64,000 nt of DNA from Glycomyces terrestris (GCF_003933745.1 NZ_RSEB01000005.1:374475-438474); one strand, 5' to 3'. Shown: positions 50,803-63,510, counted from the stretch's first letter. The notes: generated by a model not told the origin, from the sequence alone. A program made the numbers and translations.

Positions 50803-53316
50803 CTACGCCCCGAACGCGACAAACGGGTGCCACGGCCGCTGCTCCCCCACGGCCGCAAGCGCTTCGGCGGGCGAGGCCCCGGCGGCGCAGCGGCGGTGGT
50901 ACTCGACCATCATCTCGGCGGCCATCGCGTCGGGGACCTTCGCGAGGCTGGAGACGACGGTGGCGGTGCCGGCGTGCAGGAGCGCGGCGGTGAAGCCGAG
51001 GGTCTCGTTCCCGACTTCCACTGTGGACCGGCCGAGGTCGCAGGCGGAGAGCACCACGTGCGCGGGGGGCTGGTCGAGTCCGAGGAGCTCGTACGCGTTC
51101 AGCGGCCCGAGTCCGAAGTCCAGGCGGGAGAACAGGACGTTGTCCGGCTCGTGGTGGCCGTGGGCGGCGAGGTGCGCGACGGCGGCGCCGTCGAGGGCCT
51201 TGAGCACCGTCTCGGGGTCGGACTCGTCGGCGGCCACGCGCACCGCCTCCGGATAGAGCCCGGCGACGGCCTCGATCTCCTCAGTCGCCCGGCCGAGTCC
51301 GGGACCGGCCGCGATGAGCGCCGGCCCGGTCGCCGCGGGCCGGTGCACCGCCCGCCACCACGCCTCGGCGGAGGGAGAGACGGTGAGCGGCCGGCCGCGC
51401 AGCGGCGGCAGCATCGGCCAAGGCACCCATGCGAGCTTGCTGTGCGGGACCATGACCGCCTGGCGGTCCCCGATGTAGTCGAGGAGCGGGTCGAGGACGC
51501 CTCGGGACAGCGCCGAGGCGTTGCGCCGCATGGAGCCCTCGACGCTCTGGCGCAGACGCTCGGGATGGTGGAACGTGCGCCGGAGCGCGTCGAGGTCCGC
51601 GCCGAGGCGGCTGCCCAGCTCGGCGGCCTCGTCGAGGCCCATGAGCTCGACGTGCCGGATGTCGGCGCCGCCGACGAGGACCGCGCGAACGCTGCCGCCC
51701 ACCTCGAAGAGGTTGATCACCGCGGTGTCCCGCGACCGGGCGAGTTCGTGGATCTCCTCCGCCGAGATCCGCTCCTCCTGCTGGCCCGGGCCCGGTCTGG
51801 CGCGGTCGTAGTCGCGGATCTGGGCTTCGAGCCGGCTCACGCGGGCAAGGGCCTCGGTCGCCTCCTTGCCCTCGACCTGGAGGTCCCAGAGCTCCTGCCG
51901 CGCTTGGCGAAGGCGGCCCAGCGCCTCGCGGGCGGCGGAGTCGCCGGAGGACTTGACCGGCGGGATGCGCAGCGCCTGCCCCCGGCTGCGCTCCGCCCAC
52001 TGGAGCATCTCGGCGGGACTGCCGTGGTTCGTGGTGTGGGTCAGGCCCTTGCTCGACAGCTGGACACCGAGCGCGGAGACGCCCGCCTGGAACTCGACGG
52101 AGCCGAACGCCATCCGGTACTCGTCGAGCAGGTCGAGTCCCGCGCGCAGTTCGGGCATGGGATCGAGGCCCCGGGCGATCGCGAGCTCGGCCTTCGCGAG
52201 GTAGCGGGCGAGGTCCTCGGCGAGTGCGTCGTGCCCCGGCCCCCCCGATTCCCCCTTGAGCAGCTCCTCGACCCCTTCGAAGGACCCGGCTCTGATCTTG
52301 GCGCGAGCGGCGAGGATCTTGGCCTGCTCGAGTCGCAGCGTCCAGCCGCGCTGTTCGAGGGCGTCGCAGAGCCGCGTCACCTTGTCGGCGAAATCCGGGT
52401 CGGTGTGCCCGGAGTCGAAGCGGCCCTGGAGGATCAGCAGGCGGGCGAGGAACGCCATCGGTTCGTTGCCCTGCTCGTAGAGGGAGTCCATGGCCTTCCG
52501 GGCCCACTGCTCCGCGAGTTCGAAGCGGTTGACCTCGAAGGCGGCGACCGCGAGCCAGAACTCGGCGATCGCCGCACTCCGGCGGTTTCCCGCCAACCGC
52601 TGGGCCGCTATCACCTCGACCCAGCGGTCCGCCGCCTGCCGGTACATGCCGACATAGAACAGGGCCTGCGCATATGAGAAGTCGATGAACGATTCGAGAT
52701 CGGGGGCGTATCGGCGGAACTGCTTTCGAACCTCGTCAAAGGTGAGCAGTGCCTTGGTGATGTCGCCGAGATCGAGCCAGATCAGCGCCTCCAAGTGAAT
52801 CGCCTTCGCCCGGTTGACCGGAATGCCGACTCGCTCGTACACCTGCAATGCGCGCTGGATGCTCTCCATCGATTGATGCAATTCGCCCAAGTCGCGCCAG
52901 ACCATCGCCCGGTTGTGGAACAACGCGGCGTACATGTAGTCCGGTCCGTTCTCCGCCAGGTGGGGCTCCGCCTCGGCGAACCACCGGATCGCGTCGGACA
53001 GGCGACTGCTCTGCCACAGGTTGAAGGCGCGCTGATGGAAGAGTATTCCGCGGTCGGGAGGCGCGACGAACGCCTCCGCGAGGTCGAGGAGACGCAGTCC
53101 CTCCGCCGATTCGCCCAAGTGCGCCATGTTCGCGGACATCACCATGAGCGCTCTCGCCGTCAATCTCGCACGGGCGGTTCCCGGCTGCGGCGGACGCTCT
53201 GGACTCCATTCGAGCAGTGCCAGCGCCTGGTCGAGAACCTCCGCCGATTCCGCGATGCGGCCGCGCCGGTTGAGGCGCTGTCCCCGGGTGAACAATCGCC
53301 AGGCGCGTTGAAGCAT
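50803..53316 (-). CDS. TPR-CHAT protein, caspase-like protease
   Basis: An 837 aa cytoplasmic protein. Residues 1 to about 420 form a series of TPR-like helix pairs (for example GRIAESAEVLDQALALLEW, DLGELHQSMESIQRALQVYERVG). A coiled region at about 470-530 follows, then a C-terminal CHAT domain with the dyad His719 (HLAAHG) and Cys759 (VVLSACDLG). CHAT domains are caspase-like proteases in which TPRs sense a partner (established for TPR-CHAT of type III-E CRISPR). It is the last gene of the S8-sigma operon, starting 10 nt after the previous stop. Confidence 0.9.
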   Translation of the reverse strand: MLQRAWRLFTRGQRLNRRGRIAESAEVLDQALALLEWSPERPPQPGTARARLTARALMVMSANMAHLGESAEGLRLLDLAEAFVAPPDRGILFHQRAFNLWQSSRLSDAIRWFAEAEPHLAENGPDYMYAALFHNRAMVWRDLGELHQSMESIQRALQVYERVGIPVNRAKAIHLEALIWLDLGDITKALLTFDEVRKQFRRYAPDLESFIDFSYAQALFYVGMYRQAADRWVEVIAAQRLAGNRRSAAIAEFWLAVAAFEVNRFELAEQWARKAMDSLYEQGNEPMAFLARLLILQGRFDSGHTDPDFADKVTRLCDALEQRGWTLRLEQAKILAARAKIRAGSFEGVEELLKGESGGPGHDALAEDLARYLAKAELAIARGLDPMPELRAGLDLLDEYRMAFGSVEFQAGVSALGVQLSSKGLTHTTNHGSPAEMLQWAERSRGQALRIPPVKSSGDSAAREALGRLRQARQELWDLQVEGKEATEALARVSRLEAQIRDYDRARPGPGQQEERISAEEIHELARSRDTAVINLFEVGGSVRAVLVGGADIRHVELMGLDEAAELGSRLGADLDALRRTFHHPERLRQSVEGSMRRNASALSRGVLDPLLDYIGDRQAVMVPHSKLAWVPWPMLPPLRGRPLTVSPSAEAWWRAVHRPAATGPALIAAGPGLGRATEEIEAVAGLYPEAVRVAADESDPETVLKALDGAAVAHLAAHGHHEPDNVLFSRLDFGLGPLNAYELLGLDQPPAHVVLSACDLGRSTVEVGNETLGFTAALLHAGTATVVSSLAKVPDAMAAEMMVEYHRRCAAGASPAEALAAVGEQRPWHPFVAFGA

Positions 53317-53326
53317 TCTTCACATG

Positions 53327-53857
53327 CTACAGGCGCACAGCTGGTGTCACGACCACCGCGGGGAGCCCTTCTCGCTGCAATGCCTCGTCGGGTCTGATGA
53401 CCAACTGGAACATCTCGTCGTTGGGAAGTCCCTCGAGCACGAACCGTCCGCTCTCATCAGTCGAGGCGCGCCTGGTGCCTTGCGGACTGCGGAGTTCGAC
53501 GGCATAGGTCCCTTCCGGGCCGATCCACCCGTCGAGCCGCATCTCCTGCACGGCGGACGGCCGCGGGGTGACCATGACGGTGACCGTTTCGCAGTCGAAG
53601 GTGATCGAGGCCGGATCGCCTTGATTCACCGTCAGTTCCGCGTCACCGCGCATGAGCGTCAATTCCTTCGGCCGGTACACGGACGCGACCCTCGCGTCGA
53701 GTGCGGCCTCGAGTTCGAGCGCGAATTCGACTCGTTCATTGAGGTCGTTCGGCATCGGATCGTCCCGGTGGTGGAGCTCGTTGATGACGGCGAGGATCCG
53801 CTCGTCGCAGGAGTCCAACGGCTCGAACTCGCCCTGGTCCCGAGTTTCAGGTTCCAT
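53327..53857 (-). CDS. CHAT-operon protein with carboxypeptidase-regulatory-like beta domain
   Basis: A 176 aa protein. The N-terminal 60 residues are helical and acidic (DSCDERILAVINELHHRDDP, VEFALELEAAL). The C-terminal half reads as an Ig-like/CarboxypepD-regulatory fold (DGWIGPEGTYAVELRSPQG, GRFVLEGLPNDEMFQLVI). It overlaps the sigma gene by 11 nt, so it may bind or restrain sigma or link it to CHAT; that is inference. ATG preferred, with GGAG 5 nt upstream; a GTG at 53875 is possible. Confidence 0.7.
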   Translation of the reverse strand: MEPETRDQGEFEPLDSCDERILAVINELHHRDDPMPNDLNERVEFALELEAALDARVASVYRPKELTLMRGDAELTVNQGDPASITFDCETVTVMVTPRPSAVQEMRLDGWIGPEGTYAVELRSPQGTRRASTDESGRFVLEGLPNDEMFQLVIRPDEALQREGLPAVVVTPAVRL

Positions 53858-54461
53858 CTGCACTCCGCTCCTCACCTGCGCCCCAGGACGGGTCGTCCAG
53901 GAGGGTCTTCCTCAGTTTGTCCAGGCACCGGCCCCTGGTGGGCCCGATGCTCCCCCTCTTCATCCCGAGTTCCTCAGAGATGACGTCGTAATCCGGCCGG
54001 GAGAACGCCGCCACGTAGGCGAGCAGCGCCCGGCACTTGTCGTCCTGCGCAAGGAAGGCGCGGCGGACAGCCTCTCGCTCGGCGTCGCGGACGAGGCCGT
54101 CCTCGATGCCGTCGATGATCGGCTCCTTGATGTCGAGCGGGTCGGAGACGACCTCTCGCCTCGACTGCCCGGCGACGTTCCAGGCCTCGCGGCTGACCGT
54201 GGTGCGCAGCCACTTGGTCAGCGCGCGAGGCTTCTCCAGTCCGTCCTTCGTGCGCCACAACCGCATCCAGGCGGTCTGCACGACGTCGGCCGCGCTCTCG
54301 GGGTCGAGCCCGGCCCGGCGGGCCACGCGCCAGAGCGGCTCGTTGAGCTCCTCGATCAGGGTGCGCTGCGCAACGCGGTCGCCGGCACGCGCGGCGACGT
54401 AGAGCCGCGCGTACCGGTCGTAGTCGACCGCCGCCACCGAGTGAGCCGAAATCGCGTTCAT
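53847..54461 (-). CDS. Sigma-70 family RNA polymerase sigma factor
   Basis: A 204 aa ECF-like sigma factor. Region 2 reads VAQRTLIEELNEPLWRVARRAGLDPESAADVVQTAWMRLWR (in blocks) and RALTKWLRTTVSREAWN; region 4 is near residues 150-190 (YDVISEELGMKRGSIGPTRGRCLDKLRKTL). It starts 9 nt after the S8 protease stop, and no classical anti-sigma gene is present. It probably transcribes its own operon or a stress regulon. Confidence 0.88.
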   Translation of the reverse strand: MNAISAHSVAAVDYDRYARLYVAARAGDRVAQRTLIEELNEPLWRVARRAGLDPESAADVVQTAWMRLWRTKDGLEKPRALTKWLRTTVSREAWNVAGQSRREVVSDPLDIKEPIIDGIEDGLVRDAEREAVRRAFLAQDDKCRALLAYVAAFSRPDYDVISEELGMKRGSIGPTRGRCLDKLRKTLLDDPSWGAGEERSADGT

Positions 54462-54470
54462 GGATTCAGG

Positions 54471-56015
54471 CTAGCGGCTCTTCAGCCGGGCCAGCGCCGC
54501 GTGAGCGCGCTCCGCGGCCTTGACCGGGTCCTGGATCTCCTCCACGCCCGATTCCGCGATGGCGTTCAGGAGGTAGGCCGCCGCGACCGGGGCCGCGAAC
54601 GACGTGCCGCTCCAGACCGCGTAGCCGGAGGAGAAGTCGTCGAAGTCGTAGCTCTCGCGGTAGCGGTTCCGCATCGAGGACTTCGAGCGGCGCTCGGGCT
54701 CCAGCGATCCCGCCGCCTCGCACGGGTACGTGCTCACCAACCCGGCCCCGGTGGCGTAGCACGAGACCCAGGGGCCCTCGTTGGAGAACATCGCGATCTC
54801 GAGGTTCGGGTTCAGCGCGCCGACGCTCATGATCGGCGCCGCGTTCTCCGGCTGCTCGTGCGCGGCGAACGCCGCGGGGTAGAACGGCCGGTCCGAGGAC
54901 TGGTTGCCCGCGGCGGCGACCACCGGGACACCGAGTTTGGTGAGGCGTTCGACCGCTCCTCCCATCCAGCCGCCGGGGACGTCGTCGGCGGCCTCGTCCA
55001 CATAGCCCGTCGCGAGGACGACCACGTCGACCGCGAACGCCTCGGCGTCGCCGCCGCGGGCGGCCTCGATCTGGTCGGCCACGTGGTGGAGCGCGCCGAT
55101 GATCTCGTGCTCGTAGGACAGGCCGTCGTTGTGCACCACCCGGAGCGAGTACACCTGGACGTCCGGGGACATCTGGCGCAGGAGGCCGGTGATGAAGGTG
55201 CCGTGGCCGAAGTGGCTGGCCACCTCCCCGAGGAGGGTCGGCTCGTGGACCGGGCCGTCCCAGGGGTCGTCGAGCGGCGGCGCGGGCGAGTCGTTGTACT
55301 CGCCGAGCTTCGTCTGGAAGGCGTGGTCGACCACGACGAAGGTGTCCCTGCCTTCGCTCCGGTCGGAGACGTCGAACGCCGGGTGCCGGCTGGGGACGCC
55401 GGTGTCGAGCATCGCGACGCGGAGCCGGCGGTCGAGTTTCCTGCGCTCGGGCATCGGCGCCACCAGATCGACCGGGATGCGGCCCAGAGAGTGCTTGTGA
55501 GGGCCGGGAAGCGGCGGTTCACCGGTGCCGACGCCGATCCCGCCACCCTTGGAGCAGATCATGAGGTGCTCCAGGCGGACCTTCGCCAGCAGGTCCTCCG
55601 GCAGGCTCTCGTCGCCCGTGCTCGTCCGCAGCCGCTGGAGCAGCGACCACGCGTCGACGCCGGCCTGGTCGCCGTGGCTGCTGACGACCGGGACGCGGTA
55701 GGGGCCCTGGCCGGAGACGATCGGGCTGGCCGACCCGCTCTCCAGGGACATGCCGGTCGGGCTGATCGCGCCTTCGAGGCGGCGGCGGGCCTCGTCGTCG
55801 TTGATGACCGACTCGTCCACCAGCAGCCGGTCGTAGCGGTAGATCGTGCCGACGGGGGCCGAGCGGCCCGCGGTGCGGACGACCTGGCCGGGCGCCAGGA
55901 CGCGGCCGCCGTGGCGGTCGAGGGTGGTGTAGGCGAGTTCGGGGACGCCGGACATGTGGTCGCGGCGGGGGTTGGGCTTCAGATGGGGTTCGTGATCGGC
56001 GAACACCAATCGCAT
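54471..56015 (-). CDS. S8 (subtilisin-like) serine peptidase, cytoplasmic
   Basis: A 514 aa protease with the full triad D204 (AMLDTGVPS), H271 (HFGHGTFITG) and S472 (SGTSFAAPVAA), and oxyanion N371 (AAAGNQ). There is no signal peptide; the N-terminal 190 residues are a distinct domain not resembling a normal prodomain. First gene of the operon with sigma, regulatory-like and CHAT proteins, so it should act inside the cell. GAGGAG lies 5 nt before the ATG. Confidence 0.9.
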   Translation of the reverse strand: MRLVFADHEPHLKPNPRRDHMSGVPELAYTTLDRHGGRVLAPGQVVRTAGRSAPVGTIYRYDRLLVDESVINDDEARRRLEGAISPTGMSLESGSASPIVSGQGPYRVPVVSSHGDQAGVDAWSLLQRLRTSTGDESLPEDLLAKVRLEHLMICSKGGGIGVGTGEPPLPGPHKHSLGRIPVDLVAPMPERRKLDRRLRVAMLDTGVPSRHPAFDVSDRSEGRDTFVVVDHAFQTKLGEYNDSPAPPLDDPWDGPVHEPTLLGEVASHFGHGTFITGLLRQMSPDVQVYSLRVVHNDGLSYEHEIIGALHHVADQIEAARGGDAEAFAVDVVVLATGYVDEAADDVPGGWMGGAVERLTKLGVPVVAAAGNQSSDRPFYPAAFAAHEQPENAAPIMSVGALNPNLEIAMFSNEGPWVSCYATGAGLVSTYPCEAAGSLEPERRSKSSMRNRYRESYDFDDFSSGYAVWSGTSFAAPVAAAYLLNAIAESGVEEIQDPVKAAERAHAALARLKSR

Positions 56016-56057
56016 GGGAGCTCCTCTGGTCGTCTTCGGGGGCTATGCGGTTGTCGG

Positions 56058-56093
56058 TGAGGAGGGGGATCTCTTCAAGATCGATTCTCCTCA
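56058..56093 (-). promoter_or_regulatory. Two-tier inverted repeat upstream of the S8 operon
   Basis: Outer arms TGAGGAG/CTCCTCA and inner arms GATCT/AGATC around a 5 nt loop. It lies 43-78 nt before the S8 start. It may be a leader hairpin or a binding site for feedback control. Confidence 0.45.
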
Positions 56094-56101
56094 CGTTCCG
56101 T

Positions 56102-56122
56102 CCGGCGTGGGGTCCACGCCGG
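56102..56122. promoter_or_regulatory. 9 bp hairpin upstream of the S8 operon
   Basis: CCGGCGTGG-GGT-CCACGCCGG, a perfect short-loop inverted repeat without a T-tract on either side, so probably not a terminator. Confidence 0.4.
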
Positions 56123-56281
56123 CTCCGATAGGTCCAAGGGCACTCGAGCCCGGAATGCCGCGAACGCCACGGGCTGCACGGTTATCACGGCTTTCACCAG
56201 GGAAGAGGCCTGCGGTTCACCTGGGATACACGGGGAGGCGCGGTTTCTGAAGTTGGCACGTCCGGGACCGCGCCGGACACG

Positions 56282-56318
56282 CCGAACGCCCCGGAGGTCG
56301 GGCCTCCGGGGCGTTCGG
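56282..56318 (-). terminator. Terminator after the DUF397 gene
   Basis: Perfect 16 bp stem (CCGAACGCCCCGGAGG and complement) with a 5 nt loop, 10 nt beyond the stop. Confidence 0.75.
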
Positions 56319-56327
56319 TCCTCGGGT

Positions 56328-56624
56328 CTACGGCTTGGCCGGCTCGTCCTCGTCGTCCTCGATGATCTCGACGATGGGCTCGTCGTCCCAGGTCTCGAGG
56401 TCGAACTCGCCGTCGCGGACGCCTTCGACGAAGGCCTCCCACTCGGACGGGGTGTAGATCAGGATGTCGCCCTCGGGGTCCTCGGCCATGCGCAGGGCCA
56501 CGAGGCCGTTGTCGGCGTAGCCGATCTCCAGCGCCGCCGGGGTGCCGTCCTCGCGCACGGTGCGCTCCCAGCGGGCGGTGGCGGTGTCGAACTCGCCCTT
56601 GAGCGGATGCTCACGCTTCGTCAT
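56328..56624 (-). CDS. Orphan DUF397-like protein
   Basis: A 98 aa acidic protein. The core FDTATARWERTVREDGTPAALEIGYADNG (in blocks), VALRMAEDPEGDILIYTPSEWEAFVEGVRDGEFD matches DUF397, with an acidic C-terminal tail (IEDDEDEPAKP). DUF397 genes usually sit beside an XRE-type regulator; none is adjacent here. TATCCT lies 6 nt before the ATG (leaderless type). Confidence 0.78.
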   Translation of the reverse strand: MTKREHPLKGEFDTATARWERTVREDGTPAALEIGYADNGLVALRMAEDPEGDILIYTPSEWEAFVEGVRDGEFDLETWDDEPIVEIIEDDEDEPAKP

Positions 56625-56678
56625 CAGCCAAGGATAGAAAGGGGAGCGAACGAGCCTCACCGCCCCCCTGCACGTCGG

Positions 56679-56999
56679 TCAGTGCAAGCCGAGCAGGCGC
56701 TTGAGGATGAGCTCCACCTTGAGCATCGGCATGGCGTCCACGGCGCCGATGCGCCGGATCATTCGCTCGGAGGAGACGACCCGGATCTGCTCGCATTGCA
56801 CGTAGCTCGTAACAGCAAGGGCCCCTTCAAGTTCGACGTGCGTGGGGTAGTCCTTGCGAGTGCGGGAGATCGGTATCACGATCGGAATGCCGACTCGGGA
56901 CATGTCGTCGTGGGAGACGATGAGGGCGGGGCGCCGGAATCCCTGCTCATGGCCGATGGGGTCACCGAAGTCGCAGAGGTAGATGTCCCCGCGGTTCAC
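56679..56999 (-). CDS. MazF/PemK-like toxin, type II toxin-antitoxin
   Basis: A 106 aa likely endoribonuclease: MNRGDIYLCDFGDPIGHEQGFRRPALIVS (in blocks) is the conserved start, with IVIPISRT and VQCEQIRVVSSERMIRRIG as core strands. GTG start overlapping the antitoxin stop by 4 nt, the usual antitoxin-first order. Predicted to cleave mRNA when the antitoxin is degraded. Confidence 0.9.
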   Translation of the reverse strand: MNRGDIYLCDFGDPIGHEQGFRRPALIVSHDDMSRVGIPIVIPISRTRKDYPTHVELEGALAVTSYVQCEQIRVVSSERMIRRIGAVDAMPMLKVELILKRLLGLH

Positions 57000-57253
57000 T
57001 CGTACTCGCTCCAGTCCTCGGGTTCGAGGCCGTCTCGCAGGGTGCCCGAGAGCCGCTCGGTCGCCCGCCGGAGGTCGGCGCGCGCCTCCGGAGTCAGCAT
57101 GGTCGCACGGACCTCGGCCCAGAACGCTTGGGTCTCGGCGGCGTCGAGTGCGCGCTCGACCGCCCCGGCCATCGTTGTGTGCTGACTGCTGGCAAGGCGT
57201 GAGATGCGGTCACGCAACTCGACCGGCACCTTGATCGTAGTCATATCGGTCAT
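56996..57253 (-). CDS. MazE-type ribbon-helix-helix antitoxin
   Basis: An 85 aa protein. TTIKVPVELRDRISRLASSQHTTMAGAVERAL is an RHH DNA-binding domain (residues 4-36), and the acidic tail ending DGLEPEDWSEYE should wrap the toxin. TATACT ends 7 nt before the ATG and overlaps the palindromic operator, so the message is leaderless and autorepressed. Confidence 0.88.
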   Translation of the reverse strand: MTDMTTIKVPVELRDRISRLASSQHTTMAGAVERALDAAETQAFWAEVRATMLTPEARADLRRATERLSGTLRDGLEPEDWSEYE

Positions 57254-57260
57254 AGAATTG

Positions 57261-57278
57261 AGTATACCCTGGGTATAC
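57261..57278 (-). promoter_or_regulatory. Toxin-antitoxin operator overlapping the -10
   Basis: GTATACCC-T-GGGTATAC (57262-57278) is a perfect palindrome; its outer edge forms the minus-strand -10 TATACT (57266-57261). Binding of the RHH antitoxin would directly block polymerase. Confidence 0.75.
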
Positions 57279-57290
57279 CGGCAGCGCAAA

Positions 57291-57315
57291 GGGGCCGAAC
57301 CGGCAGTTCGGCCCC
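57291..57315 (-). terminator. Terminator after pruA
   Basis: Perfect 10 bp stem GGGGCCGAAC/GTTCGGCCCC with loop CGGCA and TTT on the minus strand. Confidence 0.8.
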
Positions 57316-57329
57316 TCGGGCGGGACGGG

Positions 57330-58955
<1,626 letters not shown>

Positions 58956-59159
58956 CGCACCCTCCCATTGATTCGACGGATATTGCGATCAGTTGGCTTT
59001 GAACACGAGGTTACTCGACCAGTGTCGCTCTCGCCATCCTCGCACAGTCCGGGCCGTGTGAACTGGTGCGATGCGAACAAAGCGCCGCGCAGCGGGCGCG
59101 GGCGCCACAACCGCGGCTCCGCGGGCGGTCCGCGGGAGCGCGGTCCGTACTCTGGGGTC

Positions 59160-60068
59160 GTGACCGAAACGCAGGAGCAGCAAGCCGCCACCGCCGCGAC
59201 CGCGACCGCCGCGCCCCAGCCGGGCCGCATCGCGCTCTGGGTCCTCGCCGCCGCCGCCGTCCTCTCCCTCGCCGGCGTCGTCTACTCCCTGTACCGCCTC
59301 ACCGGCATGGCCGACGGCCTCGACGACACCGGCGTCATGATCCTGGCGAACTCCCTGTTCAGCCCCATCATCGTCACCGTGTTCGCGGGCGCCGTCGCGG
59401 GCGTGGCCGCCGGGCGGCTCCGCAAGGGGCCGGCGCCGGCCCTCGCCCTGCTCGGCGCGCTCGTCCTCGGCCTCGCCGCGGGCGCCGCCGCGTACGTCAG
59501 CTTCAGCGCCGACGCGGACATCGCGCTCGCCGTCGGGCTCGTCATGCTCGGGTCCGCGCTCGTCGGCGGCCTGTTCGCGATGCCGCGCCGGGCCGTCACC
59601 GTCGTCGCCGGGCTCTGCGCGACCCTGCTGCTGCTCGCGTTCATGTTCGGCCGCGGCTTCTACGAGGCGGCCTCCTCGGTGAGCCTGTTCTCCGACCCGC
59701 TCGACGAGTACGGCGCGCTCGGCACCGCGATCCCGTTCATCGCCGGCATCGCCTGCGGCGTCTGCGCGTTCCTCTACCTGCGCCACAAGCAGGCCGGCGT
59801 CAAGCTCCTCGGGCACCTGCTCGCCGGGGCCCTGCCGGGCGCCGTCTGGCTCGTCGCCACCGTCGTCGCCCAGGTCGGCGTCGAGGTCGTCCTCGGCATC
59901 GGGCTCGACGAGGTCGCCCCGCTCGACCAGGCGTTCCTGGCCCTGAGCTTCCAGTGGCAGTACAACGGCTCGATGACCGCGATGTTCGCGGGGGCGCTGT
60001 GCGCGGTCCTCGCCTACGGGTTCCTGCTCCCGAAGCCGGCTCAGTCCAGGGCTGCCAGGAGCTCCTGA
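59160..60068 (+). CDS. Hypothetical polytopic membrane protein
   Basis: A 302 aa protein. An Ala/Gln/Thr-rich N-terminal tail (about 22 residues) is followed by eight or so hydrophobic segments. GTG start with TACTCT 6 nt upstream and no ribosome site (leaderless type). The last 28 nt overlap the convergent DUF6912 gene. No family recognised. Confidence 0.7.
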   Translation: MTETQEQQAATAATATAAPQPGRIALWVLAAAAVLSLAGVVYSLYRLTGMADGLDDTGVMILANSLFSPIIVTVFAGAVAGVAAGRLRKGPAPALALLGALVLGLAAGAAAYVSFSADADIALAVGLVMLGSALVGGLFAMPRRAVTVVAGLCATLLLLAFMFGRGFYEAASSVSLFSDPLDEYGALGTAIPFIAGIACGVCAFLYLRHKQAGVKLLGHLLAGALPGAVWLVATVVAQVGVEVVLGIGLDEVAPLDQAFLALSFQWQYNGSMTAMFAGALCAVLAYGFLLPKPAQSRAARSS

Positions 60069-60496
60069 AGCTCGGAGGGCGCGTACCAGTCCAGGACGTG
60101 CGCCTCCACCGCGTCGAAGTCAGGGTCCTCGTCCGCGAGGGCCCGTTCCACGTCCACCGCCGCGTCCGCGTCGTCGGCGTGCACGGCCGCGACCCGCTTG
60201 AGCTTCACGACCCCGTCGAAGTCCGCGCCGGTGCCCTCGGCGTGCTCGGCGAGCAGGTCGTCCGGGACGTCGGCGGAGACCACGATCCGGCGCGGCGCCC
60301 CGCCCGCCAGGAGCGGGAGGGAGGCCAGCGCCGCGTCGGCGAACGCCGTGTACTCCAGGTCCTCCTCGTCCGCGCCCGGCGCCTCGCGCCGGAGCCAGGA
60401 GGTGACCGCGTGGACGGCCGACACCGGCTTCAGTTCGCCGGTGCCGGCCAGCGTCCGCAGCATCGCCGCGTTCGCGGGTACGTAGATTCGCGCCAT
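60041..60496 (-). CDS. DUF6912-like protein
   Basis: A 151 aa soluble protein: MARIYVPANAAMLRTLAGTGEL, DEEDLEYTAFADAALASLPLL, RRIVVSADVPDD and the C-terminal DFDAVEAHVLDWYAPSELQELL. It starts 4 nt after secA and is probably co-transcribed with it. The family is conserved in actinobacteria with no known function. Confidence 0.8.
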   Translation of the reverse strand: MARIYVPANAAMLRTLAGTGELKPVSAVHAVTSWLRREAPGADEEDLEYTAFADAALASLPLLAGGAPRRIVVSADVPDDLLAEHAEGTGADFDGVVKLKRVAAVHADDADAAVDVERALADEDPDFDAVEAHVLDWYAPSELQELLAALD

Positions 60497-60500
60497 GCCC

Positions 60501-63398
<2,898 letters not shown>

Positions 63399-63451
63399 GG
63401 AAGATCAGCTCCCAGCAAGGTCTTGACCAGAACGGGTGGATTTCCCGGTCA

Positions 63452-63467
63452 ATACTACGCGTACGCG
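63452..63467 (-). promoter_or_regulatory. Putative secA promoter with adjacent palindrome
   Basis: Minus-strand TAGTAT (63457-63452) is followed upstream by the 10 bp palindrome CGCGTACGCG (63458-63467), which could hold a regulator. Predicted leader is about 47 nt. Confidence 0.35.
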
Positions 63468-63510
63468 GCGGCTGGTCCTGACGGCCGCTGGTGGGGCACA
63501 ATCGGTGCCT

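Larger units (their letters stand above)
56016..56327. other. 312 nt leader/intergenic region upstream of the S8 operon
   Basis: Contains two hairpins ahead of the S8 gene (56058-56093 and 56102-56122) and the terminator of the DUF397 gene (56282-56318). No convincing gene is seen. A promoter must lie between the terminator and the hairpins, but I cannot fix it. Confidence 0.5.

Noticed and set aside
50803-53316. Type III-E CRISPR (Craspase) assignment for the TPR-CHAT protein
   Set aside because: No gRAMP/Cas7-11, cas1/2 or repeat array is present. The domain match alone does not make it a CRISPR component.
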